This document shows positions 23,067 through 33,929 of a stretch of 64,000 nucleotides of DNA, in pieces. The position numbers were made by a program, and so were the translations under genes. Below the pieces are notes generated by a model, which had not been told where the DNA came from, did no database searches, and saw only the letters and a list, made by a program, of their open reading frames with translations. The stretch is from Gigaspora rosea (lineage: Eukaryota > Glomeromycota > Glomeromycetes > Diversisporales > Gigasporaceae), in contig QKWP01000033.1 of assembly GCA_003550325.1 (NCBI GenBank), positions 1 through 64,000 of the forward strand, written 5' to 3'. The stretch's first letter is position 1. Every line of letters begins with the position of its first letter.

Positions 23067-23414
23067 ATATATATATGTATATTATTCAAATTATAAAATA
23101 AAATATAATTTAATTTTATTTCACAGATTAATTTCTGATATGATCTATAATTAATCATTGAGTTTGATCAATTTGACCAAACAATCAGCTATTTTAGTAA
23201 TCTTTTTTATTTTTCTAAGATCTTAACTCAATGGTTTGTATTCTTTAATTAAGTTTAAAAAAATGCAATGAAGAGTTTGTCTTTAGATTTAAGTAAGTAA
23301 AGAGTATTTAAACTATTGTTTTGTTAACTTTTAATTTAAAAATGCACAAGAAAATTTTTTAATTTTATGTTTCATTTATCTTTTTGTAGACAGTTAATCA
23401 GAAGGGATTAAATG

Positions 23415-24233
23415 CAGTGATGGTAAATGACCTGGTCATTTGCAAATTTTTCAAATGACCTCAAATAACCCTGAAATGACCGGTCATTAACAGTCATCAC
23501 AATTTTGGGTCATTTAGAAATGACTCATAACCAAATGACCGTGGTCATTTAGAAATGACTGAGGTTATTTGAGGGTCATTTACTATTGTGCATATTGAGT
23601 TTGTATGCCATATCTAATATTTTTTACCAAGTTTAACTAAATAAAGATAATGCATACATATAGGTTTCGAAGTAAGCTGGGTTGGGCTAGACATTTGTAG
23701 ACTCGGTCCAAGCCCAATAAAAGTTTATATGCCCGGTCCAACCTAGGAATAATAAATAACTCAATCGTTCGATCGAAATTTAAATAACTCCAAGCTATTA
23801 AATCATGACAAGATCATTTTGGTTATTAAGATCATTTAGGTTATTGGTATATAAAGTAATTTTATTGGTTGAATTGCTCATATAAAAAATTATCAAACTT
23901 TATTACTTTCCTTATTGATAATCTTAACTATATATTAAAGTCCCAAATTTACTAAGCCGATTAATATTTACGGTATGTCTTAAGTAAGGTGTTCGAAATA
24001 TGCAATTTATTATTTCGACTTAAGACATAAATATTAATTGACTTATACAACTACAATTATTGATTATGTTTTAATTTTGTTTGGCTGCCAATTCTGATTG
24101 GCTAAAGAATATTAGAATATTTACTAACTTATGTTAAATGACCTTCTAGGTCATTTGAGCCTCGAAATGACCCAATGACTAGTCACTTGTCATTAGGGTC
24201 ATTTGGGTCATTTCAGGTCATTTACCATCACTG
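23415..24233. mobile_element. hAT-like element, AAATGACC family
   Basis: CAGTGATGGTAAATGACCTG is a perfect 20-base terminal inverted repeat. The 8-base flanks ATTAAATG / ATTAAATA (23407-23414, 24234-24241) differ by one base. Inside both ends lie arrays of AAATGACC / GGTCATTT. The middle (about 23660-23760) contains GGGCTAGAC and GGTCCAAGCCC words reminiscent of the GGGCC-type family at 55710. No transposase. Confidence 0.88.
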
Positions 24234-24309
24234 ATTAAATAGGATGATCAAATCTATGAGCTTTGTATTATTTTTCTTATATTGTTTAATAACAATTGAA
24301 TATACAGAA

Positions 24310-24565
24310 TGCTGTTAATCTTGTGATTGTAATCGAAGTGGCTTAACGATCTCAATTATATAATACATATAATCGTTTGCAACCATTAAGTGACTTAACA
24401 ATTACAATCACGAGTATAGGGTTTTTAATAATTAGTAAGAACCGTCGAAGTAATCATGTAATCAAGATCGTTAAGTTACTTAACGATTACAAATGATAAT
24501 AAGTAATCACGTGATCAAGTTTATGAAGTAACTTAATGATCTTGATCACGTGATTACTTATAATC
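24310..24565. repeat. Nested hairpins with CGTGATTA words
   Basis: TAAGTAATCACGTGATCAAG (about 24501) is mirrored by CTTGATCACGTGATTACTTA (about 24541). Weaker TTAACGAT / ATCGTTAAG words surround it. This is possibly the interior of a further fold-back element. Confidence 0.6.
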
Positions 24566-26250
24566 ATTTGCAATTTGACTTAGGGATCCTAATTTTCTGC
24601 TGCGACAAGTCCCAAATTCTGCCTGCTCTACACTTCGAAATATGCAAATTATGTGTTAAAATTATGCTACAGATTATGCGGATCAGATAGAAATATGTGA
24701 AATTTATTGTTATAAATTTTTATCGTTATCGTTATTGTAAGTACTGAACCCCATCAGTAACTTACCAATAAAACCACAAAATCTTCATTTTGCATAACCT
24801 GCTGACCTTTTTTTTAAATTTCAATTATGCCAATTATTCTATTAATTTTTTCTCCGGTGTCACCCGATGGTGACCTTAATTTTCTGGAATTACCTGATAG
24901 AACCGAAAAAAAAATCTAAAATTTTCTGGGTGTGAACATGAGCATATTAATTTACAGTAGATTAAAAAAAAAATCCAACCAGCCAACTGAAATTTTGGAA
25001 CACCATGTTATGCAAAACGAAAAATTAACTTTGTGTTCTAATATATGTTTCTTATAAATTTTTATACTACTTTAATGATATGTTTTATTATTTAACATTC
25101 TGAAATTTCAAATCTAATAATTTAATATCTGTAATCGTATTGTGCACATGTGATATAAATTCCATTTTATACTGTATATATTCAACCATAATCTCACTTG
25201 CCATTCTAGTTGTCTGTTAAAAAAAATTAAAACTTTGTTTGAAAAATCCATTAAATCCTGAGGACTTAACAATTCAATAGATCTTTTAGCTTTTTGCTTT
25301 AGTTTTCAACAGTCATTATTATTATTATTTCATCAGCCCAATAAAAATTCAATGGAAAAAAATAAAAAATTGTTGAGAAAGTAAATCAATAAACCCAGAT
25401 AAGAAAAGTTTCAAAGGCCAAATAGCATATAAGATCAGTCTTGCATCTCTTTGAATCTTTTTTATATTGAGCATGATCGTGAATATAATCATGTTATCTT
25501 GAGAGTATAATACACAGCACAACCATTTTCGTGAACCTTAAGTTTTTTGCTTTGTAATATAATTACCATAACCATTTAAAACTATCTAAAATGAGGCAAA
25601 TTGCATAGTGATAGTACAAATTTGAGAGCGTTTCTTAGATATTAAATTATAAAAAACTAAGGGTCACCGGATCATAATTAAAATGTTCTATTTAACTCTC
25701 TAAAACTATCATATTTCATTTTAATCTGATTTTGTTACAATAACTAAGTAATATTGATAAGATCTGTAATCAGGTTTTATACTTTGTATCAGATACAATC
25801 TCGAGATTGTATCTGGTACAAAATATAATTCAGTGGATATTTCAGTCAGGAATTTTACCAAATATGGTAATCGATTCTAGAATTTGATTGGCTTTTGATT
25901 GACCCCTTTTCACGCCTACTTTCAGAATCAACCCTCATTAAAAAGTAAATGAAATGTAAAAATTTGAAAATTTTCACATAAAGCATGCACATTAAGGCTA
26001 ACTTTTCTGTAATTATATTAGAATCTAATAACATCGCAACTCTAAGTTAGCTTTGGTCAAAAGAAAAAACGTTAGCAGATGCGTATTGCAAGACTGCCAC
26101 AATAACTTCTCTGGATCCTGGTAGTATTGATACGATACTTTATTTTTTTTTATAAATCAAAATAGAAAATGAAGGTTTAACAGAAGAACGATTATTACTC
26201 AAATTGCTAATTTTAATTATTAAAATTTATTAATTACTATAAATTGGCAG
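24566..26250. other. AT-rich, no gene recognised
   Basis: It contains a small palindrome, CAGATACAATCTCGAGATTG + TATCTG, at about 25788, and the partial fold-back end near 25720. I found no reading frame with recognisable motifs. Confidence 0.45.
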
Positions 26251-26260
26251 ATACGACGAT

Positions 26261-26529
26261 TCAGTTAGAATGTACTAGCTTAGTTACTGTCACAAATATG
26301 GAATTAGTGTTGAAAAAAGTATAAGAATAAGGCATTCGTTCATTTAGTACTGTAGTATCAAAAATCAATATGAATTATTCTAACGGAATGTATCAAGTTT
26401 GGTATTATTTATTATTTAGGAATCGGTGCTGAAATAGATAAACACAAAGAATTTACACACTATCAGAAGTCTACTGAGATGATGAGAATTTTCAAAATTG
26501 CCAATTGTTACTATTATAGAATTGCGTGA
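26261..26529 (+). pseudogene. Sel1-like repeat pseudogene fragment
   Basis: Translation gives about two and a half Sel1-like (TPR-related) repeats: SYCHKYGISVEKS, then after a frameshift and stops IKFGIIYYLGIGAEIDKHKE + FTHYQKSTEM, then IANCYYYRIA and a stop. The pattern LGxxYxxGxGVExDxxKAxxYYxKSAE is the Sel1 consensus, which forms helical scaffolds, often beside kinase domains in this fungal group. Several in-frame stops and one shift make it a relic. I see no kinase domain nearby. Confidence 0.7.
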
Positions 26530-29140
26530 AGAGAATTATGATAAATTTTAAGGAATAAGTGAAAAGTAAGCTAATTTTTAATATTTTTTAGAATACTTTG
26601 TAATTTTTAATTTTAAAATTGAGAATACCTCATATAAATTTAATCTATAATAACTGACTTTGATTAGAATATCTAACGTCTGCTAATTAGGTTCAAGCTT
26701 CAATATACCCGAATGAAATTTATCAAAACAATAGAGTTTTAGCTTTTGATTTCGAATTAAATTAGTAATAGGGTTTCAAAATTAAAATAAGAGTATCTTT
26801 TCGATATAATTTAACATAGAAAAATACTATTGAAAAAATCCTTATTTTTGAAATATGCTAATTTTTATTTGTAAGCTTATTTATATAATAAATTAATACT
26901 TTTTACATTGTAAATATCTTTTGGAATTTAATATTTTATACGATTTAATTATATTGTATTCTAAAAAATGCCTTACATTTCGGGTTAACAACATAATAAA
27001 GACATAAATAGTATTTTAGAAGTATAAGAGAGGAAATATTCTAATGAGTTATTATGTACGATTAAATTAGATTAATAATTAAGTTCTTTATTAATTTATT
27101 ATAATAATATACTTCAAAAAAGGTTTACTTATTTTATCCCGACTACTATTTCATTTTTTGATCTTATAATTTCAAACAAAATAGAAATCTTTAAACTCTC
27201 GCTTATTTTTGAAATAGGTTAACACCGATTCGCCCCAATAGTATAATCTCATTATACACAATAAACTATCTTAAATGCTAAAATGTAGCTCACAAACGAA
27301 TAAAGTAGAACCTATTTATTTGTAAAAAAAAAAGTTATATAAGCTTTTATTGCATCTCTAAACCAAGATCCTAAAACGTAAAGCCAGTTACCATTCATAT
27401 CTAAGCTTCGAATATTTGTGTTCCAGTTTAACGTATTGTTTCTATTTTCTCAAACCATCTTGCTACATTTTTGTAAATTAGAAACTTTAGCGGTTATATT
27501 TATTACATATCGATATTAGTATATCTAAGCGGCATATTACTGTACAGTATACGTACTGCTGTACTGAAGAAATCGATTTATATAGGCTCTTAATTTGATT
27601 GGTCAATCATAGTAGTTTTTATTTCGTCTTTGATTCAAAAGTATTTTGGGTTAATTTGAGGTACGAAATAATTTCGTCCCTCGAAACCCAATATAATTTC
27701 GTCGGCATGTAAAGCCAAGTCTTATTTATTTTTTTTTTGGAGCTTATTTTATTCATACTAATATACTATTATATAGGATTTCTCAATCGTCTCGATTGAT
27801 AGGTTAAAATTTTTTAAATAGTAAAAAAGTTCAGTAAACTTAGCATTTCAGTCAACAAAGTTTTTGCACCGAACCCATTAGAACTTTAAAACCGTTAAGT
27901 ATAATTATTGTTTAAACAATTCATACTTTTTATTGATTATTTACATGCTAACAAATTACTATTATTTTTTTTTATATATTTAAAAATTTCAATACAATTT
28001 AATAATCTAGTTAAAAGTTATCTTGATCTATCGAAGCAATTGATTCAACAAATTATAGCATCAAAGTCTCGTAGTTCACTATCGCTATAATGGCTCCTAA
28101 ATCTCGATAATATTACTACTCCTGAAAGCGCAATAATTAAATTAAATTAGTAAATAGTATAAACTTGAGTATCTTATTATGAGTATACTTCAATTAGTTA
28201 AATGTGAGGGGCCAAGATAAGGCTAGTCCTACGCTTGATCAATTGGTATTCAAGTTTGTCTATGATTAGTTATCAAGTTGAGTTCATGTTGGGACAACTT
28301 CATGTTGGTTTCTTACAATAAATTTTTACGTACTAAAATGTCTTCATGAACTTAAATAGCTTCTTTGAATTATTCACACTAAAAGTCTCCATATCTAAAT
28401 TTATTACAAATACTCGATTAATAAAATCAAAAATAAACTAATAAGTCAAGCAAATTTTCATAACTCTAAGCTGCTTGTTCCAATAAAAATCTTAATGAAT
28501 CTAAGCAGCCTATTCTCAATACTTCGATCATAATACAAATAAATCTTCATAAATATGAATAGCCTATTTCCAATATCTCGACTAATAAATATTCGTGTAT
28601 ATAAAAGTTTTACAAGCCTAAATAGCTTATTTTAAATACTTCGCTTCATAAATTTAACAAAAAAATAGAAGCTACTTAGCTATTTCTCGACTACCTGTAC
28701 GCTGCCATTTCTAATTTCCTAGATCTTATACAAGGTAGACCTTTACTTTAGGTCTCGTTTACAGACAGCTCGCCATAAGGGATCAATTGGGATGATCAAA
28801 ACTGTAAACTTTATACTATCTACTAGTATATCGTTTAATAATAAGTAAAAATACGATTTTTGTAAAACCTGTAACATAAAAAAAAAAGTAAAAGCCAATC
28901 AAAATCATAGATTTTTGTGTCGATCATTCTAACTACAAAGAAAATTACGAACATCTCGTTCATTAAAGAAGCAAGTCATTGATTATCAAAGCATCAACAC
29001 GGCAAAAAATCTGAAAGCAGAAAAAACATAAAGCGAAAAACAAAGAGATCACATATACATATTCACAAAAAACAATTTATTTTTCTAAAAATTAATTAAA
29101 GTCGCATAAGTTTTCTTATAGTTCTTTAAACGCAACAATA
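26530..29140. other. AT-rich stretch without a recognisable gene
   Basis: No motif-bearing frame was found. The 60-codon open stretch at 27908-28090 is hydrophobic by composition only. A TTTCGTC/GACGAAA-like inverted word pair occurs at 27630-27700. Confidence 0.4.
28340..28700. repeat. Degenerate ~50-bp tandem repeat
   Basis: Five to six loose units are of the type CTTCATAAATCTAAATAGCC + TATTTCCAATACTTCGACTA + ATAAAT. They are too diverged for exact boundaries. Confidence 0.5.
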
Positions 29141-29153
29141 TCATCGTGCTAGT

Positions 29154-29224
29154 AAGAGCAAGAGTATGAGCAAGAGCAAGCAAGGAGCAAGGGTATGAGC
29201 AAGGCAAGAGCAAGAGCAAGAGCA
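29154..29224. repeat. AGAGCA minisatellite
   Basis: Units AGAGCA, AGAGTATGAGCA and AAGCAAGGAGCA are repeated over 70 bases. Confidence 0.75.
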
Positions 29225-30080
29225 TATATTATATACAATGCTCTCAACTTTGCATTACGATAAATATCCTTTTTACTAAATACAGACAATGCATCTTAGC
29301 TAATAAGCATGGGAACCACTCTTATAGAAATTAAACATATCACAAAGTTGAGATCGCCGTATAAGGCCGTTAATACAAAATTTTTTATAGCAATAGCTAT
29401 TGCCTCTGCGGCAGCACTTTTTCATACAGTACAAAATACTACTTACATATCTACTAATCCTAACCTAACCCTAACTCTAATTAACACTAAGTTCCAACCC
29501 ATACCTGTATATCGAATCAAAAGACCACATAAAAAACAAGCGCCATATCACGAACCTCGGACAAACAATACTATTTTCAAGTTCAATACCTATTCTCGCG
29601 CCATTTCACGAACCCAGGACAAAACACAACGAATCGAAAGTTGAAAACCAATAAGAACGAGAAAAGATACTGCGGCTTATTGATAGTACCATTTTTAAGT
29701 CCAAACACTCATTCCGACGCTATTTCACGAACCCGAAACAAAGCACGAACCTACAAAAAAGAAGAGTTAGTAAAAGAATCGAATCCAAAGTTGAAAACAA
29801 CAAGAACAAGAAAAAAGAAACTGAGACTTATCAATAGTAAGTTTCAAATACAAACAATCTTAGAGAAAAAAGGCACCTGAACCGACAAAGGTTTCTATGC
29901 TAAAAGAAACACGATCAGTGACAAAGAAAAAGCCCCAACGCCAAAAAAAAAACAAATGACAAAGAGTGCCAAAAAAACAAGCTTGACAACACCAACGACC
30001 GAATTGAACATCAATAATAAAACCACCGAAATCAACGACTTCAAACCGAAATGGAGTTCAACGGTAAGAGAACAACACAC
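29225..30080. other. C/A-rich repeat-derived stretch
   Basis: Two related ~190-base segments (about 29490-29640 and 29690-29870) share CATTTCACGAACCC, GACAAAACACAACGAATCGA and AAGTTGAAAAC. Open frames at 29309-29880 are not motif-bearing and are probably fortuitous. The composition mirrors, on the opposite strand, the G/T-rich interior of the MULE-like element at 62.4-62.6 kb (AACGACTTCAAACCGAAATG here; GACGACTTAAAGCCAAGATG inverted there). Confidence 0.4.
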
Positions 30081-30480
30081 TAACGATGCGAGAAACGAGA
30101 ACAGTCCACAATAACCACGAAGAAGCACTACACCAATACTGAGAAACACCAATGATGAGAAAAGTACCACGCATTACCTAAAGAAATCAAAAAAAAATAA
30201 ATTAGTACAAAATACAAAATACAGGATCAATAAAAAAAATTGTACTTATCTTGTTGATAATCGCCGGTTATAAAAAAAAAATTAACGACGCGAGAGACAA
30301 AAACAGCACCACAATAACGATGAAGAAGCACTACACCAATACTGAGAAACACCCAACAACGAGAGAAGTACCATGCGTTACCTGAAGAAACCAGAAAAAA
30401 AAATAAATTAGTACAAAATTCAAAATACAGGATCAATAAAAAAAATTGTACTTATCTTGATAATTGATAATCACGCTAAT
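30081..30480. repeat. Tandem duplication, ~204-bp unit x2
   Basis: AACGATGCGAGAAACGAGAA at 30081 recurs as AACGACGCGAGAGACAAAAA at 30285. Both are followed by GAAGAAGCACTACACCAATA + CTGAGAAACACC and, at the end, by AAATACAGGATCAATAAAAA + ATTGTACTTATCTTG. Confidence 0.8.
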
Positions 30481-30900
30481 TTGTGTAATGAGAAAAATTA
30501 AATAATTTACAGTAACGATAAATAAATAATTAAATAAATAATTAATTACTATTAAAAAAAAAATTATTTAAAAAAATAAAAGTTAAAAAATAAAATTCTG
30601 ACGGCAAAAGCTGCTATCGGAGAATTAAAAAAAATTAAAATAAATTAAATATAAAAAATTTTTAAAATAAATGCAAAAAAAAATAATTAAAAATAATTTA
30701 AAAAAATTGAAAAAAAACAAAACGTTAAAATAATAAAAACGTTATAATAAAAAAAAAATTTAAAAGAAAAAGAAATTAAAATAAAATACGTAAAAAAAAA
30801 ATTAGAAAATTAAAATAAAAAAAAAACAATTAAAAAAAAAGATAAAAATAAAACAATAAGAAAATGATAAAAAAAAATAAATAAAAATAAAAAAAANATA
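30481..30900. other. A-rich low-complexity tract with one undetermined base
   Basis: Nearly pure A with scattered T and G. The single N is at 30897, immediately before the retroposon fragment. Confidence 0.7.
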
Positions 30901-31110
30901 GGTAAGATAGTAATAGGAGAAGCATGGGTCAGAGAGTTTAAATAGGCAGGTCCCGTAGTTGGTCTGCAGGTATGACAGCTAGTGTAGAACCTTCGGGCGG
31001 ACTACTTAAATTAGGCACCAAAAGTGCACATGTGGCTAGTTGTACACTCATTTATGTAATAAATATTACAAATATTCAATAAAACCGTCGGCCAAAGTAG
31101 ATAGCCATTA
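30901..31110 (+). mobile_element. 3'-end fragment of the tRNA-headed retroposon
   Basis: CAGAGAGTTTAAATAGGCAG, GACAGCTAGTGTAGAACCTT and GTGGCTAGTTGTACAC match the last ~200 bases of copies 1-3. The end differs (AATAAAACCGTCGGCCAAAG) and is followed by an A-rich tail, suggesting a different subfamily. The 5' part is missing. Confidence 0.7.
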
Positions 31111-31628
31111 AAAACAAAAAAAAAATTAAAAAAATAAAACAATATAAAAAAAAGAAAAAAACTAAATTTACCCTTAGGGTTTGCTACCCGGTTACACAAA
31201 CTACAAAAATTTTATTTACAGGGTCAAATACCCAGTTACAAAAATAACAATATTTAACTATTAAATTTTTGTATTTGTTAGTTTAGGATTAGGGTAAGCA
31301 CCAAGATTAGGATTAGGGTTTGGCAGTTATATAGTAAAATCGCTTAAAGAAAACTTTTTGTTAGAGCACGAAAGGTGGTTTTCTATGCAAATTTTAAGCA
31401 ATAAGCAATTTTTAATAAAATGAATGGGTTTTTTGCAATTTTGAATTGTGTTACATTACACAGGATTCTAAAATCTAATTGGTTTGCTATAGGGTGGGTA
31501 TATACCCACCGAGTACAAATAGAAATTCTCCAAAAAAAAATATAAAAAAAATAAAACAATATAAAAAAAAAAATAAAAAAAAATAAAACAATATAAAAAA
31601 AAAAATAAAATAAAACGATATAAAAAAA

Positions 31629-31694
<66 letters not shown>

Positions 31695-31850
31695 AAAAAA
31701 AAAAAAAAAAAAAAAGTGAATAAAAAAAATGTGTTTGCTTTATTTATTTATTTATTGTTTCTTGCACATATATGTGCAATATGGTGGGAATAAAAATTCT
31801 GGCCTCACTATGGGAATAACTGGAAATTTACTTTTATTCCTACTATTGCA
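31111..31850. other. Low-complexity stretch with a ~90-bp poly-A
   Basis: AATAAAACAATATAAAAAAA units at 31530-31620 lead into almost pure A (31630-31715). GGATTAGGGTTTGG at 31310 is telomere-like. The string GTACAAATAGAAATT (31513) recurs as GTACAAATAGTAATT at 505 and may mark a shared element end. Confidence 0.45.
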
Positions 31851-31884
31851 TATATGCGCTATAGATGCAATCCATTATCTATCG

Positions 31885-32175
31885 CTAATTTATCGGGTAC
31901 CCGATATATTCAAATTAAAAAAAATTTTAAGTAGTAAAAATTAATTTTTTATATCGTAAAGAATAAATTTTTTTGAATATATAGAATATATGCATTGTAA
32001 ACAATGATTTAGAATTATATTATATATAGATTTAAAAATTATTTTTATTATATATACACATCGGGTACCCGATATATCCAAACTATACGATATATGTATG
32101 ATAGATCACCGATATGTAGTATTTTATATATTTTTCAATTATAGTAATATGGTACCCGATAGGCACCTGATATAT
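31885..32175. repeat. Second ACCCGATATAT motif array
   Basis: GGGTACCCGATATAT occurs at about 31893 and 32062, with further variants to 32175. It is the same motif as at 17755-18040. Confidence 0.5.
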
Positions 32176-33327
32176 TGGTTTTTGACCTGTGATCTAGAGC
32201 TTACCGATTTTCTATTCGAATAATATTCGAATAATTTCAATTTACAAATGTTTATTCAAATATTTGACGAATGACTAATATTATTCGAATAATTATAATT
32301 ATTCAAATAAATATAATTATTCAAATAAATATAATTATTCGAATAAATATAATTATTCGAATAATTATAATTATTTGAATAAATATAGTTATTCGATTTA
32401 ATTTAAATTTTCAAGTTGACGAAAAGTCAACAAATCGAAAAAGATAGCAGAGGAGGGATACGCCGGGGTTGTTATCAACCATGTAAATCGAAATTATATT
32501 ATGTCTTAAAAATTAATTATTAAAATTTTTAAGTCAAAATTTGATCATTATGCTAAATTATGTAAATTTTACATAAATTAACATAAAAATAAAATTTATT
32601 TTTGATAGGCAACCCAAGGGATATGAATTAGGGTAGCTGCGCGATGTACTGGTATATTGTAATTATGAATAAATGAAAATCATTATTCCAACCAAAAAGG
32701 ATTTTTCAAAAATCAATATAGTGCAATTGCCTCTGCAACGAGTAATCGATTTCCGCATCAAACCTCACATTTCATGGATCATACTGGTATTATAAATTTA
32801 AAGGTTGACTAAAATTTAAACCCGATTTTACTTTAAATGGCAAGCAAATAATGAAGTATTACAAATGACATCATATTATCATTTACAATATATAATTAAT
32901 ACATGATCTACATGCTGCATAAACCGCTGCCTTCTTGATATAAGAAAACTTTACCATATTAGCATAAAATATAGCAGGTTCTGTTATTTGGTCTCCGGTA
33001 TATTGGAAATATTCTTGCTATTTGTTGTTCTTGAATTCTATTAATCCTTTCTCATGCCATGAAGTCTTTGCCTCTATCTCTATCCACTAAATATTTTTCC
33101 ATTTCTTTTATATAAATATATAAACCTCCTAATTAAATTTCACTTCGCTTTAACCTCCTCTCTAAAATTAGAAATACTGGTAATGAGAAATAATATATAC
33201 CAATCAGCTTTAAGATTTTTCTTCGATTTAAATGCCTCTAAAACCATACACTTACGTTCCTGGATAAGAACACATGCGCATTAAAAATAAAAAAACGTAT
33301 AAGTAAATATTATAAATGAATATAATT

Positions 33328-33785
33328 AAATAAACAGAACTCGAGATTTGAGTTTTGTAATAGTTAAAAATAAATAATTTTATTAGAGTTTTGCTAAATC
33401 TCTCCGGCGGTGATCATCACCGCTCATATGTTCAACCAATTAGATCGTAGGATCTTGTATAACCAAAACAAAAACAAAAAATAACGAAACTAAAAAAAAA
33501 TCTAAAAAATCTTAGACAACAAAATATTTTACTATGATAACTTATCTTCAGGCACTAAGTAAAAGTTTTTAGCGCAAAATTTTACATATAATATGCCTTT
33601 TTAACCCTAATTCTAACCCTAACCATAAACCCTAATTTAGTTTTTTAAAAAGTTTATTATAGAGCGGTGATGATCACCGCTGGTGAGATTTAGTAAAATT
33701 TATTTTATTATTATAATTTTTAATTTTAATTTTATTATTATTATTACAAAACTCGAATCTTGAGTTCTGTTTATTTATTTCTATT
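33328..33785. mobile_element. Fold-back MITE inside the hAT element
   Basis: AACAGAACTCGAGATTTGAG at the left is mirrored, with two changes, at the right (about 33750-33782). Inside is a second pair, CTAAATCTCTCCGGCGGTGA + TCATCACCGCTC, against CTAAATCTCACCAGCGGTGA. AACCCTAA-type words are in the middle. Duplication not determined. Confidence 0.6.
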
Positions 33786-33929
33786 ATTATTCATATTCAG
33801 GTTATATTATAAATAGTAATCTTAGTATTTTTTTTTGTACGTTAAATTTGTATATCTTTTTATTTAACAAAATTTAAAAGATACAGCATTTGGTAAAATT
33901 TTTACTAAAAAAATATATTAACTTTCTAA

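Noticed and set aside
28340-28700. CRISPR-like spaced repeats
   Set aside because: Units are degenerate with no constant repeat or unique spacers, and the DNA is eukaryotic.
29309-29880. Two consecutive open frames (111 and 79 codons) as a small gene
   Set aside because: They overlap a tandemly repeated segment and show no motif or intron signals.
31487-31696. Poly-Phe open frame on the minus strand
   Set aside because: Direct translation of the poly-A tract.
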